A DNA stretch of 64,000 nt from Paenibacillus periandrae (GTDB lineage: Bacteria > Bacillota > Bacilli > Paenibacillales > NBRC-103111): positions 248,001 through 312,000 of the forward strand of contig NZ_JAJNMU010000007.1 in assembly GCF_022458865.1 (NCBI RefSeq), given 5' to 3'. A program made the translations under genes and the position numbers. Each line of letters begins with the position of its first letter. Within the stretch, counting starts at the first letter, position 1. Under the pieces are notes generated by a model, which saw only the letters and a list, made by a program, of their open reading frames with translations, searched no databases and was not told the DNA's origin. Positions 9,597 to 17,945 of this stretch are shown piece by piece.

Positions 9597-9640
9597 AAAA
9601 AAACCGGTCGAGAGTTGACATCGCCAGTTTGTTGTTGTTG
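9597..9640 (+). repeat. Left copy of a ~40-bp repeat flanking the retropepsin cassette
   Basis: AAAAACCGGTCGAGAGTT here is identical to the copy at 10457-10474, and the following TCGCCnGnTTGT also matches. The element forms a weak hairpin (ACCGGTCG with CGcCaGTTT) and lies after uraA, so it may also act as its terminator. Confidence 0.5.
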
Positions 9641-9739
9641 TGCTAACATGGCAGGCAGGGGTTCTTATCCTTTTTCCATATTAACCGTTTTCTGATACAA
9701 TAAATTAAAGAGCATGTAACCGAAATGGAGATGTCAGCC

Positions 9740-9997
9740 ATGCAATGGGAAGAAGTTCGTAATATTTATCCCAACCAATATGTGAAGCTGCAAATACTCA
9801 CATCCCATACAGAAGGAAACACCAAGTTTGTAGATGACGTAGCTCTGATTCGAGCCATTCAGGATCCGAAGGAAGCAACGCGAGAATTACTTAATTCGAA
9901 GGATGGCATTATTGTCTCTCACACTTCAAATAAAGAACTGAAAATTGAACTGCGTTCACTTCGAGGGTTGCGAGGGGTTATGCACAATGAAAATTGA
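9740..9997 (+). CDS. Small hypothetical protein coupled to a retropepsin-like protease
   Basis: An 85-residue soluble protein I do not recognise. ATG 9740 was chosen over ATG 9725 because GGAG lies nine bases upstream. It is acidic and mixed alpha/beta in composition, with TREL and ELKIELRSLRGLRG near the end, and has no signal or membrane segment. Its last eleven bases overlap the protease gene, so the two are co-translated and may act together. Base composition looks more AT-rich than neighbours and the pair lies between direct repeats. Confidence 0.65.
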   Translation: MQWEEVRNIYPNQYVKLQILTSHTEGNTKFVDDVALIRAIQDPKEATRELLNSKDGIIVSHTSNKELKIELRSLRGLRGVMHNEN

Positions 9998-10379
9998 TTT
10001 CGTTGATGGACTATTGCAAACCTCTATTACCTTAAATTACAAAGGACAAGTACTGTCCATTGACAAATTAGTTATCGATACGGGAGCATCTCATACCTTG
10101 CTTTCCGCAGATGTTGTTGCTGATATCGGTGTATACTTCGAAACTGGTGACGAGATTATTAGTGCATTTGGTATTGGCGGTGAAGAAAGCTGCTTCCGAA
10201 AGTTGTTCGATACCGTACAGTTAGGTTCTTTTGTAATTAAAAACTTCAAGCTAGACGTAGGATCATTACATGAGAAGCTTTCAATTAATGGACTTATAGG
10301 TTTAGACATGCTTATGGAGGCCAGTATCATTCTCGACCTTTCTGAACTTATCATGTACCCATCCATTGAAAAAAGCTAA
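9987..10379 (+). CDS. Retropepsin-like single-domain aspartic protease
   Basis: A 130-residue protein with the aspartic-protease motif VIDTGASHTLL (about residue 30) and the second hydrophobic-hydrophobic-Gly motif NGLIGLDML (about residue 100). This is one lobe, so activity would require a dimer, as in retroviral proteases and bacterial clan AA proteins. There is no signal peptide, so it acts in the cytoplasm. ATG 9987 follows GAGGGG with nine bases between and overlaps the upstream small gene; the longer frame from 9945 lies inside that gene and is not supported. Its substrate is unknown; the partner protein is one candidate. Confidence 0.8.
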   Translation: MKIDFVDGLLQTSITLNYKGQVLSIDKLVIDTGASHTLLSADVVADIGVYFETGDEIISAFGIGGEESCFRKLFDTVQLGSFVIKNFKLDVGSLHEKLSINGLIGLDMLMEASIILDLSELIMYPSIEKS

Positions 10380-10456
10380 GTTCCAACTGGCAGCACTATG
10401 ATCTAATCAATATTAACAAATTCAGCTCTGAAAATGGAATTTAACATAAATAAGAT

Positions 10457-10490
10457 AAAAACCGGTCGAGAGTTAATCTCGCCGGCTTGT
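10457..10490. terminator. Hairpin terminator, right copy of the flanking repeat
   Basis: CCGGTCGAGA pairs with TCTCGCCGG around GTTAA, with A-runs on the left and T-rich sequence on the right. It lies between the convergent protease and Uma2 genes and can serve both strands. Confidence 0.7.
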
Positions 10491-10498
10491 CGTTCTTG

Positions 10499-10978
10499 TT
10501 ATTCCAAACTGAATAGCCTGTTCATAGGTACTTGCAAATCCTGAAAAACTAAAGATTGGATGGTATCCTGCTCTGTATACAAATTACGTATCGCGTAACT
10601 TCCATCCTGCAACGTGTACACATGAACCGTTTGATTTCCAGAATCGATAATCCAATATTCTTGCACACCATATTTCTGATATAAGTTAAACTTCTCATTG
10701 AAGTCCTTCAATGCGGTGGATGGCGATAGCACTTCGATGATCAAAGTCGGCGCACCCTGACAACCTTTCTTGGATATTTGCTCCTTGGAGCAAACAACCG
10801 AAAGATCGGGTTGAGTCACTTGATCGGGTAATTGGTAATCTTCGTGTTCACTGAAAAAAACATCAAATGGAGCTACAAACACATAGCAACTCCGATTCTG
10901 AAAGAACGTCCGTAGAGCAAAATGAAGATCTCCAACAATAAATTGATGCAGAGACCTCCTTTTGATTCTACAAATCAC
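10499..10978 (-). CDS. Uma2-family (DUF820) putative nuclease, N-terminus missing
   Basis: The frame encodes the main part of a Uma2 domain, a PD-(D/E)xK nuclease fold: QPDLSVVC (catalytic Asp), APTLIIEVLSPST (Glu after the strand), and YQKYGVQEYWIID (Lys/Tyr region). Family members are usually about 190 residues and start with a segment containing WELIDG; that segment is absent, and the first seven codons (MICRIKRR) look unrelated. An AAAGGAGGT sits inside the frame just before LHQ, so the real start may be CTG or another rare codon there. I read it as a shortened, perhaps decaying gene. It lies just downstream of a methyltransferase gene but is not a known restriction partner. Confidence 0.65.
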   Translation of the reverse strand: MICRIKRRSLHQFIVGDLHFALRTFFQNRSCYVFVAPFDVFFSEHEDYQLPDQVTQPDLSVVCSKEQISKKGCQGAPTLIIEVLSPSTALKDFNEKFNLYQKYGVQEYWIIDSGNQTVHVYTLQDGSYAIRNLYTEQDTIQSLVFQDLQVPMNRLFSLE

Positions 10979-11027
10979 ACTAAGCTAATCGTATCATGGT
11001 CAAGGGGATCGTTGCTAATGCACGCGT

Positions 11028-12317
11028 TCACACTGCTAATATGCTGTAGTAATTTCCAAAAACATCCTTGATAACCGTATACTCAGCACCGTGCTGAATT
11101 TCATCAATCCATTGGTTACCGATGGAATCAATCAATTGTTGAATTTTCGCTTGCAAGGCGTCCCAATCAAACAAATATTGATTTGTATTTTTATCGAATC
11201 CAACATGCTGAATTTGGTACAGAATCCACATATACGGATCTTCTATCTCAAGGTAAATACCGTCATTTCCTTGTTTTGGCTTTGGCCGCGGCACAAGTAC
11301 GACCTCTTGTTCACTAATGCCTTTATCATCAATAAAGGGCATCATATAATTGAAAGTTATTGGTGCGTCCGTGAACAAATCAATATCGTTGGAATATTTG
11401 ATAGCGTTGATGCTCTTAACTTTATCACCAAGGGCCGTATGTAATTCCTTGAGTTCAAATAAGGAAAATGGAATATTGGAATGCTTATTGTAGGTATCGC
11501 CAAGGAGTAAGCTATTGTCAAAATGGTCCACCACAAGATGCTCCTCAACAGAAATCCCGATTCCAGCTAATCTTTCCTTCGTTACCTTGATGGCGAGCTG
11601 ACTGTTATCGCTGGCTATCCATCTCCGGTTCAGCTTCTCAGCAGCAATTAAAAAAGATCCGCTCCCACAATAAAAATCACCTATCAATGCCTGTTCATTC
11701 GTCGACATTTCAATAATTCTTTCCATGAGCTTTTCCGGTTTTTGCGATGGGTAGAACGTATTTTCCTCACCCAATGTTTCGTAAATACCGATATCGTCCC
11801 ACACCGATGGCACAAGAAGTTCATCTTTTTTCAAATAGTTATTCGTTTGACTATAAACAAACAGACATTCATGGGACAAGCCAAACTGTGAATGAAAAGG
11901 TCGTGGGTTATTTTCCATTTTCCAGATAATCTCAGTAAGGAAATTGTGCCTGCCAAACTCTTGATCCAGCATCACTTTTACGTAATGGCCTTCTTTTTGG
12001 TAAATTTGCAGTACAAACAAACCGGTTTCACTAAGCAATTCCCTCGCTAATTGGATTCGTTTTAAATAATCCTTCATAAATAATTGTGAATCCAAATAAT
12101 GACGCACACCTGCTAATTCGTCCCATGGATTAATTAAGTTGACCCCAAGCTTATCGTTTGGCATAGAAAAGATCATTCCAGAGTTAAAAGGTCCATCGAA
12201 ATAAATTAAATCAAACTTGCCTTTGTAGCCATCCTTTACTAACTGTTCCATGATGTACAGATTATCTCCCCGGAATAAAGCCCGTTCGGAAGATAGCTCT
12301 TTTGGGACTACATGCAT
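11028..12317 (-). CDS. Solitary site-specific DNA methyltransferase with altered DPPY motif
   Basis: A 429-residue protein of the amino-methyltransferase (type III Mod/beta) class that would methylate adenine or cytosine amino groups. Motif IV is read as YFDGPFNSG (about residue 42) instead of the usual DPPF/DPPY. The AdoMet motif I is intact as DFYCGSGSFLIAAEKL (about residue 214), preceded by SQKPEKLMERI, so the motif order is IV then I. The C-terminal third (about 290-429) is unrecognised and could determine DNA target choice. No restriction gene adjoins it, which suggests an orphan methylase or a decayed system. The start ATG follows GGAGGAAGGCT. Gly in place of the first Pro of motif IV may weaken catalysis. 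Confidence 0.78.
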   Translation of the reverse strand: MHVVPKELSSERALFRGDNLYIMEQLVKDGYKGKFDLIYFDGPFNSGMIFSMPNDKLGVNLINPWDELAGVRHYLDSQLFMKDYLKRIQLARELLSETGLFVLQIYQKEGHYVKVMLDQEFGRHNFLTEIIWKMENNPRPFHSQFGLSHECLFVYSQTNNYLKKDELLVPSVWDDIGIYETLGEENTFYPSQKPEKLMERIIEMSTNEQALIGDFYCGSGSFLIAAEKLNRRWIASDNSQLAIKVTKERLAGIGISVEEHLVVDHFDNSLLLGDTYNKHSNIPFSLFELKELHTALGDKVKSINAIKYSNDIDLFTDAPITFNYMMPFIDDKGISEQEVVLVPRPKPKQGNDGIYLEIEDPYMWILYQIQHVGFDKNTNQYLFDWDALQAKIQQLIDSIGNQWIDEIQHGAEYTVIKDVFGNYYSILAV

Positions 12318-12350
12318 AATAGCCTTCCTCCTTGCTTAATAAATAAAGAA

Positions 12351-12391
12351 CCTTCTATTGCGCATTTCAACAGAAATACGCAGAAAGAAGG
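12351..12391 (-). terminator. Terminator of the pterin/c-di-GMP operon
   Basis: On the minus strand CCTTCT (12391-12386) and further bases (TGCGTATTTC with GAAATGCGCA) pair with AGAAGG (12356-12351), followed by T-rich TTCTTTATTT. It lies about 30 bases after the GGDEF-EAL stop. Confidence 0.65.
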
Positions 12392-12422
12392 CTTTGCATG
12401 GCAGATAAATGCCAAACACCGT

Positions 12423-14960
12423 TTAATTATTTTCCTCCCATGTCGGATGTTTAAGTAAAGCTTGTATACCTTCAACGTTTAACGGCTTGCTAAAGTAAAA
12501 GCCTTGTACCTCGTTGCATTGCTGGTCTTCGAGGAAACGTAATTGCTCGACGGTTTCTACTCCTTCTGCAATTACCTTCAGCTTCAGGTTCCTCGCCATG
12601 ACAATGATGGTTGTAATAATCTCCTGATTATCCGTTGTGTTTTTTATTTGATTGACAAACGATCTGTCTATCTTCAAGGTATCAATCGGAAATTTGTTTA
12701 AATAGTTCAGGGACGAATAGCCAGTTCCAAAATCATCTATGGCTATTTTTATTCCTATCTTTTTCAAGGAAAGCAGCTTGTTAATGACATATTCCTCGTT
12801 GTACATGGCGATACTTTCTGTAATTTCCAGCTCAAGCAGCTCAGGCTCCAGCCCTGACGTTTGAAGGATGCTGCTGATCTTGTCTACCAGGCTCTTTTGC
12901 TGGACCTGTCGTGCTGACAGATTCACCGATATCCTTAATTTAGGAAAACCTTGACCTTGCCATTGCTTGGCTTGTTCACAGGCAGTCTGTAGAATCCACT
13001 CGCCAATAGGGACAATTAAACCTGTTTCTTCAGCAATAGGAATAAATTCGATAGGAGAAATGAGACCGTGCTCAGGGTGAATCCATCTGACCAGCGCCTC
13101 TAACCCAACGATTTTCTTGGTTGCCAAATCAATTTGCGGCTGATAGTACAGTATGAACTCATTACGTTCCAGAGCCTTTCTGATCCCGTTTTCCAACACG
13201 GCTCTTCTGACTATGGCATCTTCCATTTCACATGAATAAAACTGATAATTGTTGCGGCCTTGCTCTTTTGCACGGTACATTGCAATATCGGCATGTTTAA
13301 CTAAGGTTTCCACACTATCCCCATTCTCAGGGAATAAGCTTATGCCAATGCTTGGTGTAACCGATATTTCCTGGCCTTCATAGAGCAGAGGTTGGGACAG
13401 CAAATTTGAAATCTGTTCGGCCTTCTCGGCAATCGCCTCCTGACTGTAGCCCAGTAATAGTAAAACAAATTCATCTCCCCCTATGCGGGAGCCCAGTTCA
13501 TTAGCCTCTAGCGTATGGGTAATTCGATTGGAGGTTTCCTTGAGAAAGTAATCCCCTACAGAATGGCCGTACGTATCATTAATCCATTTAAATCGGTCCA
13601 GATCAATAAATAATACGGCTATGGATGAATCGTGTTTGGCAGCAGCTTCAATCCTGTTCTGGAACGTCTCGCTAAATAAACGCAGATTCGGTAAACCCGT
13701 CAAGAAATCGTAGTTCGCATGGAATTCAATTTCTTTATTTTTATTAACCAGTTCTTGAGTATTGGTCTGCAGATTCATCGACATCGTATTAACCCGCTCA
13801 GATAATAAACCTAATTCATCATGTCGATCGATGGCAATTCTTGCATCAAAATTCCCTTCGGCAACTTCATTCACCTTGTGAAGAATGCGATTGATCGGTT
13901 TGACAATGTAACTCGCCAAAAGATACCCGATAATCGATACGAATAATAAAGAGAATAGAGAAATGATAATATTGTTTAATATTTCTTTATCAAGAATGTC
14001 CTCGATAACCCGATAGTCGGTTACAATTCCAACAATGTAGGGACTTGCAAGCGGGGTAGCAATCGGCACAAAGGTTTTGAATACTTTTTTTCCGTTAATG
14101 ACCGAGATGACGTTTTGCATTTTGCCAGTTTCAAAAGCCGTCTTTACCGTTTGAACATCCGTCGGAATCTTATACGTATATTTTCCAAATTGAATATCTC
14201 TATTGACCAAATCAATGTATTTTTGTCCGTTTACTTCTGTATATACGGGTGGTGAACCAAAAGCTTTAGGGTTAAAGCCCGTAATTTCCAAAATAGCGTT
14301 GTTATTGCTCATGATTTTTTCCAAGGTCGATTCCGGTCCAAGAATTTGTGAGACATTCAATATCTCCGTAACCCGCATATAGGGACTGATGATATAGTTG
14401 GTAGTCCCGTCGTAATAATAACCCCATTTATCTACATGATCCGGATTGGAGGCAGATATATTAACAGGGCCTGACCAATAATTGGGAAGCTTCTGTCCCT
14501 GGGATACCGTTACATTCTTGGTAGCAAACAGTTCCTTGAACGCATCAAACCAATACCCCCACTCCTTGGTGCTTAAATTACGTTCTTTAGGATCAGAGGA
14601 GCGTACGCCCTTGATATCATCGCCTTCCTGCTTTAGTAGGGTAATGTAAGAAACACCTATCTTTTCGGAAAGTACCTTTAACTCCTCATTCGTTACCTGA
14701 TCGATATCCGGATTGAGCGCATTCTGCGCGGCTAAAGAAGCTACACGCAGTTGATCACCGATCAAATCTTCAACATACTGAGACCCAAATTGAGCCTGCT
14801 CGATGGATATGCCGATTTGCTTGGCCAGCTGATCCATCTGCATCTCTTGGTCCTTTTGCAAATTTTCCCTGGTAGAAATGAAGTGAAATAAGTTGTTCAA
14901 AATCAAGATGACGCTTACGACAATAATAAATATGCCTGCCAGCTTCTTTTTTAGTGTCAA
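12423..14960 (-). CDS. Membrane Cache-HAMP-GGDEF-EAL cyclic-di-GMP enzyme
   Basis: A membrane protein of about 845 residues. It has an N-terminal membrane segment (about 10-30), a large extracytoplasmic sensor region of Cache type (about 35-330), a second membrane segment (about 335-355), HAMP (about 355-405), GGDEF (about 425-585) and EAL (about 605-840). Both catalytic domains look intact: SRIGGDEF, and for EAL EALVRW, ELEITES, DDFGTGYSSL, LKIDRSF and AEGVET. It could both make and degrade cyclic-di-GMP. ATG 14966 touches GGGGAG with no spacing, so TTG 14960 (six-base spacing) is the likely start. The pterin synthase gene ends 31 bases upstream, so this is the last gene of that operon and may respond to a pterin. 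Confidence 0.9.
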   Translation of the reverse strand: MTLKKKLAGIFIIVVSVILILNNLFHFISTRENLQKDQEMQMDQLAKQIGISIEQAQFGSQYVEDLIGDQLRVASLAAQNALNPDIDQVTNEELKVLSEKIGVSYITLLKQEGDDIKGVRSSDPKERNLSTKEWGYWFDAFKELFATKNVTVSQGQKLPNYWSGPVNISASNPDHVDKWGYYYDGTTNYIISPYMRVTEILNVSQILGPESTLEKIMSNNNAILEITGFNPKAFGSPPVYTEVNGQKYIDLVNRDIQFGKYTYKIPTDVQTVKTAFETGKMQNVISVINGKKVFKTFVPIATPLASPYIVGIVTDYRVIEDILDKEILNNIIISLFSLLFVSIIGYLLASYIVKPINRILHKVNEVAEGNFDARIAIDRHDELGLLSERVNTMSMNLQTNTQELVNKNKEIEFHANYDFLTGLPNLRLFSETFQNRIEAAAKHDSSIAVLFIDLDRFKWINDTYGHSVGDYFLKETSNRITHTLEANELGSRIGGDEFVLLLLGYSQEAIAEKAEQISNLLSQPLLYEGQEISVTPSIGISLFPENGDSVETLVKHADIAMYRAKEQGRNNYQFYSCEMEDAIVRRAVLENGIRKALERNEFILYYQPQIDLATKKIVGLEALVRWIHPEHGLISPIEFIPIAEETGLIVPIGEWILQTACEQAKQWQGQGFPKLRISVNLSARQVQQKSLVDKISSILQTSGLEPELLELEITESIAMYNEEYVINKLLSLKKIGIKIAIDDFGTGYSSLNYLNKFPIDTLKIDRSFVNQIKNTTDNQEIITTIIVMARNLKLKVIAEGVETVEQLRFLEDQQCNEVQGFYFSKPLNVEGIQALLKHPTWEENN

Positions 14961-14991
14961 ATCCATCTCCCCAAATCATCCGATTTAACAA

Positions 14992-15807
14992 TTAATTCTC
15001 ATGCGTGAAGCATTCAAAATAATTTTTCTCTGTCTCCCATAATCCTACCTTATACAAGTTAGGAAGCTGTTCGGATAATAACTGATTAATCACCATGACT
15101 AATACATCGGAAGTTGGATTCATATCTTTTAGCTCTTCAACATCCAAATTAAGATGCTTATGGTCAAACTTTTGAATAATGACATCGTTTACAACGTTAT
15201 CCAAATCTGATAGGTTCATAACCATTCCTGTGTGTGCATCAGGTTCACCCTTAACGGTAACGTCAAGATAATAGTTGTGACCATGACCATATAAATTATT
15301 GCATTTACCAAAAATGCGTTTATTTTCTTCATCACTTAACAAATCGCTATGAAGGCGATGTGCAGCACAAAAATGATATTTTCTAGTCATAGACACCATG
15401 GAATCCAACCCCTTCTCAGCTGATAAATAATGATTTTCATGCAAAACCAATTTATATAATTCACAATCCGGAAATTTATCTACGAGTGCATACCATAAAT
15501 ATTCAACAATTTTTTCCGTAGTCGGCACATGGTTTTGGAAATAGGGATGCTCATGGTTTAGAAATCTACCATCAAACTCTTCTTCTATAAGCCTTTTAGT
15601 AACGGTATCAATATCGGTTATATTGACAACAATTCCAGACTTGGGATCAAGGCTGCCTCTAATCATAACTTCCAAAACATAATTATGACCATGGCCGTTT
15701 TGATGGCTGCATAATCCAAAAACTCTTTGATTTTCCTCTTCACTCCAAGTCGAGACGCGATAGAAGTGAGCAGCGGAGAAATGCATCTTTCTACTTAAAT
15801 AAATCAT
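14992..15807 (-). CDS. Tandem two-domain 6-pyruvoyl-tetrahydropterin synthase/QueD-like protein
   Basis: A 271-residue protein of two fused PTPS/QueD domains. Single-domain homologues are about 120-150 residues and convert dihydroneopterin triphosphate to pyruvoyl- or carboxy-tetrahydropterin. Each half has its own zinc His set and catalytic Cys: domain 1 FSAAH and GLCSHQNGHGHNY, domain 2 FCAAH and GKCNNLYGHGHNY, plus a late Glu (LHEN, WETEKN). ATG 15807 is preferred over 15861 because GAGGTGGG precedes it at normal spacing and the longer frame overlaps the reductase. It lies 43 bases after a short-chain reductase, the order expected for a biopterin-like pathway. It is unlikely to be queuosine QueD, as no queC, queE or queF adjoins it. 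Confidence 0.85.
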   Translation of the reverse strand: MIYLSRKMHFSAAHFYRVSTWSEEENQRVFGLCSHQNGHGHNYVLEVMIRGSLDPKSGIVVNITDIDTVTKRLIEEEFDGRFLNHEHPYFQNHVPTTEKIVEYLWYALVDKFPDCELYKLVLHENHYLSAEKGLDSMVSMTRKYHFCAAHRLHSDLLSDEENKRIFGKCNNLYGHGHNYYLDVTVKGEPDAHTGMVMNLSDLDNVVNDVIIQKFDHKHLNLDVEELKDMNPTSDVLVMVINQLLSEQLPNLYKVGLWETEKNYFECFTHEN

Positions 15808-15850
15808 GTATGTGTCCCACCTCATCAAAGAATCGTTTAAACTCGGGGTA

Positions 15851-16528
15851 TTATAGTACACCTTTAGGCGGAGTCATTTCTATTCTGTCGATTCGGATAT
15901 GTAAAGGTGTATTTGCAATAAAGGCAACCATTCGAGCGACATCCTCGGTACCCAGCATATCGGCTTGTGAAAACCCCTCAACGTTTTTCCATAAATCGGT
16001 ATAGGTAGCTCCCAAAATCAAATTTGTCGTCATCACCCGATCCTTGTACCATTCTTCTCCGAGCGCTTCCCCTAAACCATTAAGAGCATGCTTGGATGAG
16101 GTATAGAGGGATGTGTTCGGGAGAGGGCTTTTAGTCATAATCGATGAGATATTGATAATTCTCCCTCCGCCTTCCTTCATTAGAGGAAATGATTTCTGTA
16201 TGCAGGAGATCGGTCCAAACACGTTCGTTTGATAGACTTGCTCCCAATCATTTTTCTCAAATTCAGCAAAAGGTTTATTGATCATGACTCCAGCATTGTT
16301 GACAAGCACATCGAGTGAGCCATGTTTCTCTTCGATCACCTTAAAGGCTTGACGAATCGATTCCTCTTCTTGCAAATCCATCTCCAGATGAAACTGATTG
16401 TCACGGGTTGGTACACCGCCACCGCGGCTTGCTGTATATGTAATAAATCCATTTTGGGCTAAGTCTGTACTAATGGCTTCGCCAATACCCCGTAATCCAC
16501 CCGTTACCAATGCAATTTTTGTTTTCAT
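15851..16528 (-). CDS. Short-chain dehydrogenase/reductase, sepiapterin reductase-like by context
   Basis: A 225-residue NAD(P)-dependent SDR. It shows the nucleotide motif TGGLRGIG (about residue 9), NNAGVM (about 77), the catalytic Ser in NISSIM (about 127) and YTSSK (about 141). It is shorter than classical 250-residue SDRs and lacks the usual VDGG end. A pterin synthase follows 43 bases downstream and another SDR lies 57 bases upstream. Reduction of the side-chain keto groups of pyruvoyl-tetrahydropterin is a reasonable role, but that is from context; SDR sequence alone does not give the substrate. The start follows AAAGGAGATTTTC. Confidence 0.82.
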   Translation of the reverse strand: MKTKIALVTGGLRGIGEAISTDLAQNGFITYTASRGGGVPTRDNQFHLEMDLQEEESIRQAFKVIEEKHGSLDVLVNNAGVMINKPFAEFEKNDWEQVYQTNVFGPISCIQKSFPLMKEGGGRIINISSIMTKSPLPNTSLYTSSKHALNGLGEALGEEWYKDRVMTTNLILGATYTDLWKNVEGFSQADMLGTEDVARMVAFIANTPLHIRIDRIEMTPPKGVL

Positions 16529-16585
16529 GAAAATCTCCTTTTAGAGGTAGTTCACCAAGTCCCCTTTGAATTCGCTCCTTTAGTC

Positions 16586-17338
16586 TTAAATACCTGCATG
16601 AGCTGATAGTCCCCCATCAATAACAAAGGAAGCACCATTAATCATCGATCCCGAAGGCCCAGTCAAATAATAAACCATATCGGCGATATCCTTCGTACCG
16701 ACTATTGCTTTCACGGGCGATCTTTCCAGTACGCGAGCCAGATGATCGGTCACCTGATCCTCCTGAATGCCCATTTCCGTTGTGACATATCCCGGGCTAA
16801 TGGCGTTGCACGTAATTCCATAAGGCCCCCACTCAGCCGCTATCGATTTGGTCAGGCCCAGAATGGCGTGTTTGCTGGTAGAATAGACGGCTGAATTGGC
16901 TCCACCCCATACACCGAAGATCGATGATAAGTTAATGATTCTCCCGTATCCTCGCTCCTTCATCTGGGGCAGCACATATTTGGACAATAAAAACATGCTT
17001 TTGACATTGGTGTTCATAATCCAATCCCATTCTTCTTCACTCACTTGATCAAGTGCATGGTAAGGTCCGCCTACTCCCGCGTTATTAACAAGAATGGAAG
17101 GTGTACCCCATTGATCCTCAATCGCAGCTATAGTCTCTTTAATATCCTGGCCGTTGGAAACATCACATTGTATAACCTCAGCCTGTCCCCCATTAGAGCG
17201 GATGTTGTCCACGACGGTTCTGGCCGGATCCAGACTTTTGTTGACGATGAGTATGACAAAAAAGTTTTCTGAAGCCAGCTTCTCTGTAATGGCCGCACCA
17301 ATCCCGCGTCCTCCTCCGGTAACAACTGCTATCTGCAT
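16586..17338 (-). CDS. Short-chain dehydrogenase/reductase, FabG-like, first gene of the pterin operon
   Basis: A 250-residue classical SDR with TGGGRGIG (about residue 7), NNAGVG (about 88), NLSSIF (about 138), YSTSK (about 152), SPGYVTTEM (about 185) and the C-terminal VIDGGLS. It resembles 3-oxoacyl-ACP reductase-type enzymes in general, but its position at the head of a pterin operon suggests a pterin or pterin side-chain reductase (compare bacterial PruA/FolM-type SDRs). A well-formed promoter lies about 50 bases upstream, and TAGGAG precedes the start. Confidence 0.82.
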   Translation of the reverse strand: MQIAVVTGGGRGIGAAITEKLASENFFVILIVNKSLDPARTVVDNIRSNGGQAEVIQCDVSNGQDIKETIAAIEDQWGTPSILVNNAGVGGPYHALDQVSEEEWDWIMNTNVKSMFLLSKYVLPQMKERGYGRIINLSSIFGVWGGANSAVYSTSKHAILGLTKSIAAEWGPYGITCNAISPGYVTTEMGIQEDQVTDHLARVLERSPVKAIVGTKDIADMVYYLTGPSGSMINGASFVIDGGLSAHAGI

Positions 17339-17385
17339 GGGGTTCCACTCCTATAATGATCGATCAATATTTCATGTCCTGAATA

Positions 17386-17414
17386 ATTTTAACCCTCGTT
17401 ATAATCTTCGACAA
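17386..17414 (-). promoter_or_regulatory. Predicted sigma-A promoter of the pterin operon
   Basis: On the minus strand TTGTCG (17414-17409) and TAAAAT (17391-17386) are separated by 17 bases, about 50 bases before the first reductase gene. Confidence 0.5.
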
Positions 17415-17669
17415 AAAATGAGATTAACCTTCAAGCAGTTTCGCACAATTTTATTTTTATCGAGTTTATAGCTCATATTCTAATTGACTTGCTCGTAATC
17501 GGGCCGAATATAGGACCTGCTAGCCCAGACAGTCACATCGAACAGGCCCACCCAGGACCAGCGGTGCAATCTCATATAGCCCATAAGTAACTTTAACATA
17601 AGGTCCATTTAAACAAGGGAAAATCAGTTTAATTGTTAGAGTTTGTCGAATCAAATCGAGCAAAATAAA

Positions 17670-17698
17670 TTGACATGAAAGCGCTTTTAAAATAGAAT
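17670..17698 (+). promoter_or_regulatory. Sigma-A promoter with cre-like operator in its spacer
   Basis: TTGACA (17670-17675) and TAGAAT (17693-17698) are 17 bases apart. The spacer holds TGAAAGCGCTTTTA, a palindrome matching the cre consensus except for one position near its end, so binding would block RNA polymerase directly. It would drive the two BNR-enzyme genes after a leader of about 240 bases. No LacI-type gene lies in the window, so CcpA is the likely binder. The rest of 17415-17945 shows only a tandem ACGTATTAGC duplication near 17713-17736. Confidence 0.65.
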
Positions 17699-17945
17699 AA
17701 ATTTATTGAAAAAACGTATTAGCTAAACGTATTAGCAGCCTCTGCTCGACTTGATTTTTACTTAATAGAAGCTTTGAATGGAACGGAATCCCGTTGATTT
17801 CAGGGCTTATTAAGAATACACATTCGCAAAAGCCTTTCGGAATTAAATTGGGAATAGAAGGGGGTTGGGAACAGCTTGTCCACGGCAATATCCAATACAT
17901 ATTGGCTTAAGTAAACCTTGAATGAATGAAAGGAAGTGCAGCACA

